This document shows, one piece after another, positions 1 to 10,000 of a DNA stretch of 64,000 nt; positions within the stretch are counted from its first letter, which is position 1, and every line of letters starts with the position of its first letter. The position numbers and the translations under genes are program-made. The notes under the pieces were generated by a model. It made no database searches. It saw nothing but the letters and a program-made list of their open reading frames with translations, and was not told the origin of the DNA. This DNA is from Physcomitrium patens (lineage: Eukaryota > Streptophyta > Bryopsida > Funariales > Funariaceae), in NCBI RefSeq assembly GCF_000002425.4, contig NC_037260.1:9436538-9500537 (forward strand). Reading direction: 5' to 3'.

Positions 1-836
1 CGGACACGCGCCGTGTCGATTTGCATGTCTGTTGCCTCTGAATGTGAGTTTAAGCTATTTGCAGACATAGTCACGTCGTAACGAGTCATTTGGTGTCTTG
101 GACGTTGGTCTTGGCGACGCTGGAATAGGCGGTTGTCACACTTTACAGCTTGGCTAATAGCTTCGTTGAGCGTTTGAGGATCAGGAAGAGATAACAGCAA
201 GTCCTTCACATCATCCTTCAAGCCCCAATAAAATTGACTCACCAACGCCTCTTCACCCCAATTAATGTCACTTGCCAATTGTCTGAAATCCGAGGCATAG
301 ACTGATGCAGAGCGTGTTCCTTGTCGTAGCGATCGGATCTTTGTTGTAGCCCATCGAACTTTATCATGCTCGCCAAATGCTTCTGCAAACGCCTCCAAGA
401 ACGTTTCAAAGTTGCTCAGGATTGGCGATCGCTTCTCGAACAAGGGAGTAAACCAAGACAGAGCTTGTGCTGTAAGCAAGGTTCCAACAAGCCCAACACG
501 CGCTTCCTCCGTCGGATAACGTTCGGGCTGTAAAATTGTTATCAACCTGATTTGGTTGATAAAACCTCGAAACTTGGAACGAGTTCCATCAAACTTATCC
601 GGAAGACTAACTCGAGGCTCTTTTCGTTGTAGGACTACTCGATCTTGTTGAAATGGAGATAGAACTGCTTCTTCTGGCGCAGAAGTTTGAGGCTGATATG
701 CTTTAGATGGCGCTATCCCAGATGCTCCATTGTTATGGAGTCCTACCATGACTCCTTCGATCTCTGTTGTCCTATGTGACAACGAGGCAAGAGCATTTAT
801 GATGGCGTCTAGTTTGGATTCCAAACTTTCAGCCAT
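1..836 (-). CDS. Gag polyprotein of element E1 (partial, open at window edge)
   Basis: An uninterrupted minus-strand frame of 278 codons starts at the ATG complementary to 834-836 and runs off base 1 without a stop. The N-terminal ~40 residues look helical. Residues ~75-240 form the Retrotrans_gag-type core, beginning PDKFDGTRSKFRGF and including ALSWFTPLFEK and SLRQGTRSASVYASDFRQL. This core aligns along its whole length with the E2 gag (45896-46945): PNKFDGTR, GNARSWFALLLEK and NLRQGSHSAAIYAAEFQQL at matching spacing. The expected CCHC knuckle would lie beyond the window. Gag would form the virus-like particle and package element RNA. No frameshift or stop is visible, so E1 may be younger or better preserved than E3. 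Confidence 0.88.
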   Translation of the reverse strand, partial: MAESLESKLDAIINALASLSHRTTEIEGVMVGLHNNGASGIAPSKAYQPQTSAPEEAVLSPFQQDRVVLQRKEPRVSLPDKFDGTRSKFRGFINQIRLITILQPERYPTEEARVGLVGTLLTAQALSWFTPLFEKRSPILSNFETFLEAFAEAFGEHDKVRWATTKIRSLRQGTRSASVYASDFRQLASDINWGEEALVSQFYWGLKDDVKDLLLSLPDPQTLNEAISQAVKCDNRLFQRRQDQRPRHQMTRYDVTMSANSLNSHSEATDMQIDTARV

Positions 837-1104
837 TTTAACGTCTTAACCTTCGGCTAACCTTCAGAAAGAAGAAAAAAGAGTTTTGACAAGAGGACAA
901 TATTGGTTCAGAGGAGAGTACTCCGCAACCTCTAAAACGCCTTAAGACTCCAAGATGAGGGGTAATCCACTCTCTCCAAAAAGAATAAGGCTCCAATATT
1001 GAGAAAGAAGAGATATCAGTTTAGAGGAGGGTAATCCGCAACCTCTAAAACACTAGAACACCTTCAAGAAGAGGGGTAATCCACTCTCTAACAAGAAGGA
1101 ACTA

Positions 1105-1116
1105 GCTCTGATACCA
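1105..1116 (-). promoter_or_regulatory. tRNA-iMet-type primer-binding-site sequence, 23 nt downstream of the LTR
   Basis: The minus strand reads TGGTATCAGAGC, the classic plant initiator-Met PBS. It starts 23 nt after the LTR end, whereas conventional PBSs start within a few nt. A better placed candidate primer site, TTGTCGAGACTG (1137-1126), lies between them and is complementary to the element's own RNA 5' end. Confidence 0.5.
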
Positions 1117-1125
1117 GTGAAAATG

Positions 1126-1137
1126 CAGTCTCGACAA
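1126..1137 (-). promoter_or_regulatory. Self-primer binding site of E1
   Basis: TTGTCGAGACTG on the minus strand starts 2 nt after the LTR and is perfectly complementary to CAGTCTCGACAA at the predicted transcript start (1268-1257 on the minus strand), about 31 nt downstream of the TATA box at 1292-1299. This matches the Tf1/sushi self-priming layout. Confidence 0.65.
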
Positions 1138-1139
1138 AC

Positions 1140-1527
1140 TGTCACGGATACAAAATATAGACAAGAAAACTAGACAAGAAGTTCAAGAAGAACTGGATTA
1201 ATCAGATGAGTACAAGAACAACACCAGAAAGGTGAGCTAGAACTCCAAGAGATGTGTTGTCGAGACTGAAGAACCCTTCAGCCTCGACTCCTATATATAC
1301 TACTGAATAGGAAGCTTCTCGAGCTACTTCCGCTAACTAGGACGCTTCTCCAACAACTTCTACTAATTAGGAAACTTCTCGAGCAACTTCCTAGAATCTA
1401 TCAGAATATTCTAGAATCTTCTAAGAGAATCTTTAGGGAATATTCTAAGAATCTTCTAGAACCTTCTAAAGGAATCTTTAGAGAATATTCTAGAAGAATA
1501 TTCGAAGAATCTTCCAATGTATGTCCA
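1140..1527 (-). repeat. 5' LTR of element E1
   Basis: The LTR is about 388 bp. U3 (roughly 1527-1300) is dense in GAATATTC/TTCTAGAA motifs. A TATA box lies at 1292-1299, a 13-bp hairpin at 1259-1288 spans the predicted start site, and the right end reads ..CCGTGACA. The core from TATA through R is nearly identical to E2. The left boundary is uncertain by some tens of bases. Confidence 0.7.
1449..1461. promoter_or_regulatory. Perfect trimeric heat-shock element in E1 U3
   Basis: GAATCTTCTAGAA (minus strand TTCTAGAAGATTC) matches TTCnnGAAnnTTC exactly and lies about 150 bp upstream of the E1 TATA box, surrounded by further half sites. Confidence 0.6.
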
Positions 1528-1672
1528 TGAGCCTATAAGATAATGTGTTTGGATATCAAGAAGATCATCAAAAGTCATGATGTTGACTTTTTGGAGCATA
1601 AGAATGCTTATAAGCACTTGAAAATATGTCTAAGTAGGAATAATGGTATATTTGTGGACATATTTTTAAATT

Positions 1673-1710
<38 letters not shown>

Positions 1711-1806
1711 CATAAAAACATAAAAATATAAAAATATAAAAACATAAAAAAATATAAAGATAATGAAGATGGTCGAGGTATGAATGAAGATGAAGAGGCA
1801 TAAAAG
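1528..1806. other. Flank between E1 and copia remnant, with (TA)n
   Basis: AT-rich sequence with a (TA)n run at about 1677-1709 followed by degenerate ACATAAAA repeats. No gene is visible; overlapping minus-strand frames here are low-complexity Ile/Tyr/Phe strings. Confidence 0.6.
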
Positions 1807-3558
1807 ATGAAGAAAAAGGTCTCTACAATTCTTAGAACCAATAATAAAGATATTAAAGATATTGATGATGATGAGGAGTACCAATCTTTGAATGAGAAAA
1901 GACAAGTTTTAAGTGAGAAGAAGCTTGGAAGAGAGCATAGAGTACAACAAGATGAATCTTCTTCAAATGAAAGGAGATATCCTTTGAGAAAAAGAAGATA
2001 TCATGGTGAATGGTAGAAGAACCACATCTTTCTTCAAGTAAGTGAAGAATATGCTAATGTTATATTTTTTGTTGATTTTATGAATTTGTGTAATATAATA
2101 AAGGCTACAAATGCTATGAAGTAAAAGAAGACCATAGAAAAAGAAGAAAAATCACTCATAGACAATAGAACATGGGAATGGACTCAACTTCTACCAAATT
2201 GATCTTCAAATTGATTGTAAGTGAGTGTTTAGAACCAAAAGAGATACAATAGATAAAATTATGAGATATAAGACAAGATTAATTGCCAAAAGTCACTTAC
2301 AAATTGTTGTTATTGATTTCAATGAGGTATTTGTTTATATGGCCAAATTCACCACCATTAGAACCATTGTGCCAATTGAGGCATTAATGGATTTTGAGAT
2401 GCATTAAATAGATGTAAAAATAGTTTTTTAAAATAAAAAGTTGGAAGAAGATATTTATATGGATCAAATTTAAGGATTTGTTGAAAAAGACAAACAATAC
2501 CTTATTTGTAAGTTGAAAATATCCTTGTATAGATTAAAATAATCAGTAAGAATATGATACTAACATATTGATACATTCTTTATGCATAAAAGATTTGTAA
2601 GGAGTGAGGCTGATCATTTCTTATATATAATGAAATCAAACGAGTTCATATTGATTATCATCTTCTATGTTGATGATTTAATCATATTGAGTAATACTAT
2701 AAAAAAAGATATATTGGTTGAAAGCAAAGTTAAAGAAAGAATATGAGATGAGTGATTTGAAAGAGTTCTACTATTATTTAGGAATAGAATTCATAAGAAA
2801 TTATGGTAACAAGATTATTACAATGAACCAAATCAAGTACATTGAAGAATTATTAAAACAATTCAACATGGATGAGTAGAAGTCCATTAGAATTTGAAGT
2901 TGATGAAGTTGAAGATGAAATGAAAGATGTTTCATACAAAGCAACAATAGGCTCAATTATGTATCCAATAGTTGGCATAAGAATAGAACTTGCATATGTG
3001 GTAAGTGATGTGAGTCAGCACATGGAAAAAGCTAGACCAATCTATTAGACAACCATTAAGAAGATTATGAGGTACTTGAAAGGCACTTGGAACTTCAAGT
3101 TGTTACTTGGACAAAATAATATTACATTACATGGTTATTGTCATGTGGATTGGAGTGTAGATGCAAATGATAGAAGGACAACAATGGCATATGTGTTTTT
3201 TGTTGGAATGGGAGCAATTTCATGAAATTGCAAAAAACAACCAACAATGGCAAGGTCGACAATAAAAACAAAATGTATGGTAGTAAGTCATGGTGCAATG
3301 GATGCAATTTGGTTAAAACAAGTTTTAGAAGATATTAAACTTATGCAATTAGAAGCAACTTCAATGAAGTATAGTAACCAAAGATGTCTTGCTTTTGTAA
3401 AGAATCTAAAGCATCAATCAAGAGCTAAGTTCATTGACATTCAACATTACTCCACAAGAAAAAAAATTGAAATGGAAGTAATTGACATGAAATATTTTAC
3501 AATGAAAGATATGCTTGCTAATTTGCTAACAAAAGTACAAGTAAAAGATAGGGATTAG
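1807..3558 (+). pseudogene. Decayed Ty1/copia pol (linker, reverse transcriptase, RNase H)
   Basis: The first part (1807-2016) ends RRYPLRKRRYHGEW, like the basic linker before copia RT. From about 2140 the reading is recognisably copia RT across frameshifts and stops: an NRTWEW-like start, VFRTKRDTIDKIMRYKTRLIAK (2225-), VAKFTT-like text, and the catalytic block FYVDDLII near 2665-2690. RNase H follows, with a KIMRYLKGTWNF-like segment near 3060 and a final frame at 3247-3558 containing STIKTKCMVVSHGAMDAIWLKQVLEDI and LANLLTKV. Many stops and frame changes make it non-functional. A 3' LTR should follow, but I cannot place its ends. It is unrelated to the Ty3 elements in the window. Confidence 0.85.
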
Positions 3559-4000
3559 AAGCTAAAAAAGATATTATGTTTAAAAGTCTTTAATCAATAG
3601 TAAAGTAAGAGTATTAAAGTAGTAATAAGATATTATGTAAAAGATATTAGCTTATATAAGTTGTTAATGGTCAAAGAATAGCAAAATGATGAAGATAAGT
3701 TATTAATGTAGTGGCCTAGGATTTTAAGTCGTAGCTAGGTTAAGAAAAATTAAAGATTTAGTTGGATGAAGGAAAGAAGGATGAAGATGGTTATCGATGA
3801 AGTTCAAATACAATAGATGCAAATTCCTCCTATAAGTAAAAGGTGTTGGAAGTGAGAGGCATCTCATTCTATACTTCTCTTGTGTGTAAAATTTTTTATT
3901 TCTATTTACTTATATCTTGCTTGTTGTATTTCTTTAATATTAAAGTCTAATTATTTAAAGAATATTTTTAATAATAATCAATACAAAGATAAGGTTGTTG

Positions 4001-4044
<44 letters not shown>

Positions 4045-4590
4045 AATTTCATCTTAGTTTTTGTTATTGCCACCACAACTTGCCACCAATTCAATATTTT
4101 TATTATTTTTTTTTAAAAAAATTAATAAAAAAAAATTGTTCAATCTAATAATTTAAAGGTGTTGAACAAAGAAAATATGATTGATTTGAAATGTTTTGAA
4201 TGAAGGTAGCAATAGCAATGCCTTCTATCTATATAACTATATGAATATTTACTTATTTATTGTTTACATTTCAAATCTTAATAAGATCAATTGTATACAA
4301 CTTTTTGAATCTTAGATCATTAAATATTTTTTAGATATGTTTTAATTTGTTGACTTGTGCATTAAATGGATGGGTAATGACAAAATTTGATTGGTGTAGT
4401 ATCATAATAATGGAATTTTATTCATCTCTCTTAGGTTTATATGAAAAGTTATTTTGCAACATTCAAATACTTTAAAAGCTTATTGGCAAGAATAGACATA
4501 ATGAAAACCAAGATGTACATGGATAATATTTTAATGTTAGTATCTTATATATTCCTTGGTGCAATTTTTACTTTTTTTATATATAAGTTT
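3559..4590. other. Region downstream of the copia remnant, including (TA)n
   Basis: Probably contains the copia 3' LTR (a leader-like stretch is seen around 3830-3890) but no boundaries are resolvable. A (TA)n microsatellite occupies about 4003-4042. The rest is AT-rich without coding signal. Confidence 0.4.
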
Positions 4591-4830
4591 TTACAGTAAA
4601 GTATAAATTTGAATGCGATGCAATAATTCTAAATGATTTATAATATTTTCACTACTTATCAATATTGATTTTTGTAATTTTGGAGGTTTTATGATTTCTG
4701 GAATAGAAATTTGATTCAATTCGCTAAAGAGGTTATAAATGACCAGAATAATGTTGTAGTACTGGAATTTAGGAAGGTTTACAATAAAATTTATAATAAT
4801 GTTATAACCTGGTTTTGATGAAATCATCAA
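4591..4830 (-). pseudogene. Scrap of Ty3/gypsy-type integrase
   Basis: A 79-codon minus-strand frame reads NFIVNLPKFQYYNIILVIYN then SIPEIIKPPK. It resembles the integrase core stretch around the first catalytic Asp (pattern: DFI-x-x-LP, then ILVVVDR). The Asp itself reads Asn here and no DDE motif is intact. The scrap is isolated in AT-rich DNA. Chance similarity in low-complexity sequence cannot be excluded. Confidence 0.4.
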
Positions 4831-6200
4831 TAGGTGCTTGAATTTTTTTTGCTTTTAGTAAGAAATATCTATTTTTTTAATTTAATAATCATATGAAAAA
4901 TATGTTTTTATAAATTATGATTAGTAAATATTTCCTTATTGATTGAAATTCTAGGATTTTTTTTCTTGCACATCTAACAATAAATAAAAGTATGATTTTA
5001 ATTTTTTTGATAGTAATAGTCTATGATTAATATTTTATACATAGACTTAGGTTTGCTTGTATCTGAATATGTAATTTTTTAATTTAATTTCTTAAATTCT
5101 TTCTTGTTTTAGATTGATTAAAAGCTTTATTTTATGTCTTGGTTCTTTATTTTTTTTTTTCTTTTGTCAAAATTTATAGGAGTTTTTTTCAATTCTAAGT
5201 ATATGCACTTTAATTTTATACAAGACTAAATGATATTGCTTATTATCAACTAATGTAATATTACAAAGGAATATTTTTAGCATTTACATCAACATCAATC
5301 TAATCTGGATATGATTTTTTTTTTTTATTAAATTACACAATAGTTGTTTTATTATTTAATTGTTTTATGCTATTTACTGTATATATATATATATCACATT
5401 CTCTTTTCATCAAATAAAATATTATCAATGAATCTTATTTTATTTTTTTTAATTCATTCTTCTACTTATTAAAAAAAAAATATTTTGTTATTTTTTAAAC
5501 ACCACGTCAAAATATTTTATATAGTCCAATTTGGTATTTAATTAAACCAAAATAATATCTATTTAAATTATTTGATGATCATCTAATCATTATTTTAGTT
5601 TTGATTTTTAAGTTTTTATTTCTTTTTAATTAATTTTTTCCACAATTTCAAAGGTGTTTCTAAAGAATTAATAATATTTATATCTTGTAGGATATAAAAT
5701 CGTTCACATGTTTTTACATGCAACAAAAAATTATTTTTCTTCTTCCTTAAAGTTGGTGTAATAAACCCCTTTTTAAAATGTTTTAAGAAACCAATTATCA
5801 GAAATAAAAAAGTATAAAAAACAAAACTTAAGACATTTAATAACAAAACAAAACAAAAAACATATATTACTATTGGTGCATATCTTTTTATTTTTATTAA
5901 AGAATGAAAACCCATGTTATAGAACATTCATACTTTGCTAAACATAAGTTGATCACTTCCAAACTCTTAATCCACTAATATTTCGTTGTATTAGGAAGGA
6001 ACATGATCCAATATACTAATAAATTCTCCTCAAAAAAAGTTCTTCAATCCATTGTCTTCTTCCACTACCCTTCACACAAGAAAAACAACACTATAAAATA
6101 TCTATTCATACCAAAGATATTAAAAAAAAACAATACCCAAGCCTAGCTTCTTTTTCTCTCCATTTCTTCGTGAATATATTATTCGCCATTACTAAATAAT
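4831..6200. other. AT-rich intergenic stretch
   Basis: Long T- and A-rich tracts with a short (TA)n run near 5384-5395 and no supported gene. The last ~200 bases grade into the upstream region of the PHD-Tudor gene. Confidence 0.6.
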
Positions 6201-6747
6201 TTACTAAACAACGCTTGGGGCAGGGGCAGAAGGGGAAGAAATTTCGTGCTGCCCGGATCAGAGCTCGCTCGTTCCACCACTACGACTACTTCGGAGCGGG
6301 GAGGGGGAGTCACTCTCTCGTATTTATATTATTAAATGTGGTAATTCGCGAACAGGAAGAAGAAGAAGAAGAAGAACTGAATCACATCGATGTGAGTTGC
6401 AGGAATCCCTTCTTTACTTATCAGAGATCGCACCACACCACAGCATCTGTTAAGCCGTGTTTCCATCACATGTAGTTAGTTACGTGACCTTAATTAGGTT
6501 TTACAACACCCTGTATCAATTGTGATTTGTGAGCGTAGGTAGAGCTTCTGCTGCGAGGGTGATCGTTCGGGTGGAGCTTGAGAGGTTTTGTGATTTGATT
6601 TTATTGTTTTCGTGGCCACAAAGGTTTGACGCGCTATTCCCTGGACGATCGTTGCATGGTGCATTGGTGTGAGTTTTTGCGAAGGAGGAGTTGAAGTCGT
6701 AAGCTGATGGCAAGTCGGTGAAGGGCAAGTCGCTAGTGGCAAGAATA
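6201..6747 (+). promoter_or_regulatory. Promoter/5' leader region of the PHD-Tudor gene
   Basis: Composition shifts from AT-rich to balanced at about 6205, as expected at a gene edge. TATTTATATTATTA near 6320 could serve as a TATA element. A GAA-type repeat lies near 6357-6376. The transcription start cannot be fixed. Confidence 0.4.
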
Positions 6748-7037
6748 ATGGCGTTTCACACGGCTTGCCTGTTTACGTGGTGAGTGTCCACCGCGCTTTG
6801 ATTGAATTTTCGCGTGGGAGCGTAGGACTGTGTGGTTAGGTTAGGTTTGTCGATGTTTCTTAGGTCCATGTAATGAGGAAACGAGTTGCGAACAGTGGCT
6901 TTGTGTGGACAGGATGTAATGCATACCTAGGATCGGTTGCCGTTTCGACAATTTTTCATAGTTTCGTAGTGACGGTCTCTCGCATTGTTGTTTTTAGGCT
7001 TCAGTAATGAGGCATGTTTTGTAGTGGATAATCGAAT

Positions 7038-7081
<44 letters not shown>

Positions 7082-10000
7082 TTAATTATAGATGTGGTTT
7101 ATTCTGTTTTGATACAACATACAATTGAACGAGTTTTTATAATGCGCGGTGGAAAAGCAATTAGTAACTAGCAGATATCATCTTTGTAAAAGGCTCTGCA
7201 ACATGATAAGAATTTCCAACACGAGTAGCCGTTTTTGTTGCTTCGTCTGTGTTGCAGTCGAAAAATATGTTACTGCACTTTGGGGACGCCGGCGCCGCTG
7301 CGGGCACAGAGCGGTCAGAATGAGTTTCTGCGAAGAACAGCAGCCCTGCAGAAGCTTGTCTCAAATCCTCGTCTTATGCTTGGCGGAGGTCCGGAGTACG
7401 TTGAAATTACGGTTCCACCCTTGCCCAACCAACCTAAGAAGAACTTAGAGGAGCCAACGATTGAGCAACTTGATGATAGTGGGGATGATGGCGTAACTAA
7501 ACGCGCTGGCACTCGTAGAAAGGCGACATTTTCCATAGTTGGTCCGGCAGACTCTTCTATAAAAGGCAGCCACAGTAAGAAGCTTGAAGCTGCTAAGTAT
7601 GCATCGCGACAGGTACGCTCTTACTTTCACAATTCAAATTGTGTGAAAGGTACTGTCGCTGTGTTGAGGCTTAAGCGGGCCTATTTTTATTTATTTTAAA
7701 AACTGATTTTCAACTCCACTTGTGTTCAAATATGTTTGATTCTTATGGCGTTATTTATGCGTAACACCTCCTTACTTTCAAGTCGTCCTCACAAATTTAT
7801 CCTGACAACAAGTGCGGCAGCATGCATCTAGAGAGGCATCAGCCAATGGTTGGGCGGACCGAGAACGGGCTGGAATGCCAGTACGTGGTGGCTCAGATGA
7901 AGAATTCAATGAGGAGGGGCATTTCGAGTCATTGTTCCCACAGGTTGTGTGTGGACTTTGCGGTTGTGGTGAAGCTATTGGCAGTGATAAGGCAGGGCGC
8001 ATGTTATCATGCCAGGCATGTAGGAAACAATATCACCGCAAATGCACTAAGTATTGGGCTGAACATAGGGGTGAGCCGTGTGTTGTTTGTAGAATCGTTC
8101 TAGTAATATACGCCATTTTCGAAACGCTCTTAAGCGATAAATATAGAGTTATTATCCTTGTGTATTTATCCTCACACATTTAGTATTTTTCGTTTAGAGT
8201 TATCCTTTTAGAGGATCCATAATTTGTTCTTTGTGTGGTTTGGCTGTCAGATCTATTCAACTGGGCTTCATGGATGTGTGGTTCCTGTCGCGTCTGTGAG
8301 GTGAGCATGGAGACTGGCTTTTGGATATTGTGAACGGGGTAAATAACTGTTATTGTGGCGTTTTTACGTTTTTACGTTCTACATCCGTTGACTGTTGGTT
8401 ATTTGTTCTTGGCCACATTCTTGCGAGGTGAAATCATTATGCTCTGTCCTTACTTAGTATCATTTTTTTTTTTTTATGAAATGTGGTTGCTAGTTATCTT
8501 GCAATTTGTCTTGATAAACCCTGCGGGTTTGTTCGCGATCAACCCTTTCCGCAGGTTTGTTTGCGATCAGGAGACTCAAACAAGTTAATGTTCTGTAAGA
8601 GATGTGATCATGCATACCATTCCAGTTGCTTGCACCCTCCTCTCAAGGTATTATGGTGCGAAAAACTTCTCGATCTTTCTTTGTATTTATATCTTTGTTA
8701 CTAAAAACAACTAAATCGCTCTAGGAAAGCAAGAGTACGTTTGCTCTAATGCTGAGTTATCTTCCTCGCTTCACATTATGAATGGTATTCTACTCAAGCT
8801 GTCAAGGTATGATTTTAATCTCATTCTCACTCACATTGGTGATTGCAGCATGTCCCAAAAGGGCCCTTTGTTTGCCCCAAACATGTCCGATGCACAAGTT
8901 GCAACACCACCGTGCCTGGAGGCGGCGTGAGTTCTAAGTGAGCTATTAATTAGATTTCTCACACGCTCTTTCTAGCACTCGCATTATGAAGTAGCTCAGA
9001 GCTCATAGATTTTCCCATAGGTGTTACCTCAACATGAATTGGACGTCCTAGGCAGAATGCTCACTTCTGATTCTGATAATCGAGTGTGTTCTCCATAGCA
9101 TGGTTTACTACTGTGGTATGGAGCATTGCACCATTTTTAGAACCTCATTTGGCTGGCTTGTGATGTGCCAGGTGGTTCTTGTCTTATTCCTTATGCGATG
9201 CATGTGGAAGACTCTTTACAAGAGGAAAATATTGCCCGATTTGCTTAAAGGTGAGCTTCTCAATGAAGCTCTCTGGCCAACCTCTTAGGTGGGCCTTGAG
9301 TGAGAATAAGTTCAGTGTTTGGCAGGCTCTGCTTTCCGAGTGCTAATGAGACGATAGTTTAATTTTTTGACGTCTTCGTGATTGTTAATTGTGTACTGTT
9401 TTGTTTGCTAACTTTCTGTCCAGATGAAACCTTTTCTTGGCAATATCTGTGTGATATTCCGTTGTACTCTTACTTACCCTGCACCCGCATGGAAGAGAAA
9501 AGAGAATAGTTAGTACTTAGGTTCTTACTTTTATCACTTCTTATGTGCTACAGCAATGGGCACATGACACCAAAATTGTGAGACTAATCGTGTTTGTGCA
9601 TGGCTTATGGTACACGCATCAGCAAAAATGTCTCTGATACTCATTATAAACTGATTATGACGGTGTACTTTCTGTGAACAGGTTTACCGGGATTCAGAAC
9701 CAGCACCTATGGTCTGTTGTGATGTTTGTGAACATTGGGTACACTGTGAGTGTGATGGGATCAGGTGAAATATTCTCTTTTTGTGCTTTACTTAATCTAT
9801 TTCACTTATCACTATGACTAGCATTAGAACTGGTTTGCCTGGTGATTTTCAATCTAAGCTGTTATGTTATTATGAAGACAATAGGAATGCATTGCCAAGG
9901 GGCCATCACATCATATCTCTAAAAGTATTTGGTGTGGATCGTCGTAACTTTCCATCAAGCGAGTAGTGTCAACTGTTATTGTTATTATCCTGTTGGTGGC

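Larger units (their letters stand above)
837..1139 (-). other. E1 untranslated leader with two tandem structured modules
   Basis: Between LTR and gag the leader contains two modules of about 103 nt on the minus strand (1114-1013 and 1001-898). Each opens and closes with complementary arms: GTATCAG/CTGATAT in the first, CAATATTGG/CCAATATTG in the second. Inside are an AGAG/CTCT hairpin and a TTTAGAGG/CCTCTAAA-type hairpin; three of the four tips read GGATTACC and the fourth has GGAGTAC. The first 5' arm is part of TGGTATCAGAGC (1116-1105), a 12-nt match to the plant initiator-Met tRNA primer site. Confidence 0.7.
1..1527 (-). mobile_element. E1: 5' end of a Ty3/gypsy retrotransposon (truncated by window edge)
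   Basis: Read on the minus strand this is LTR, leader and gag in that order. The LTR ends at 1140 (reading ..GACA), the leader runs 1139-837, and gag starts at 836 and is still open at base 1, so pol and the 3' LTR lie outside the window. The LTR core promoter, R region and leader modules match those of element E2 (44902-51441) closely, while U3 differs, so E1 is a sister family and not a copy of E2. The outer LTR end at about 1527 is inferred from a TGGACATAC start that resembles E3; no target-site duplication can be tested. Confidence 0.85.

Noticed and set aside
1677-1709. Regularly spaced repeats considered as CRISPR-like
   Set aside because: All are simple (TA)n or similar microsatellites without spacers; genome is eukaryotic.
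6215-6475. 86-codon frame with a Glu run
   Set aside because: Starts at TTG and lies upstream of the confirmed first exon of the PHD-Tudor gene; the Glu run is a GAA repeat in the leader.
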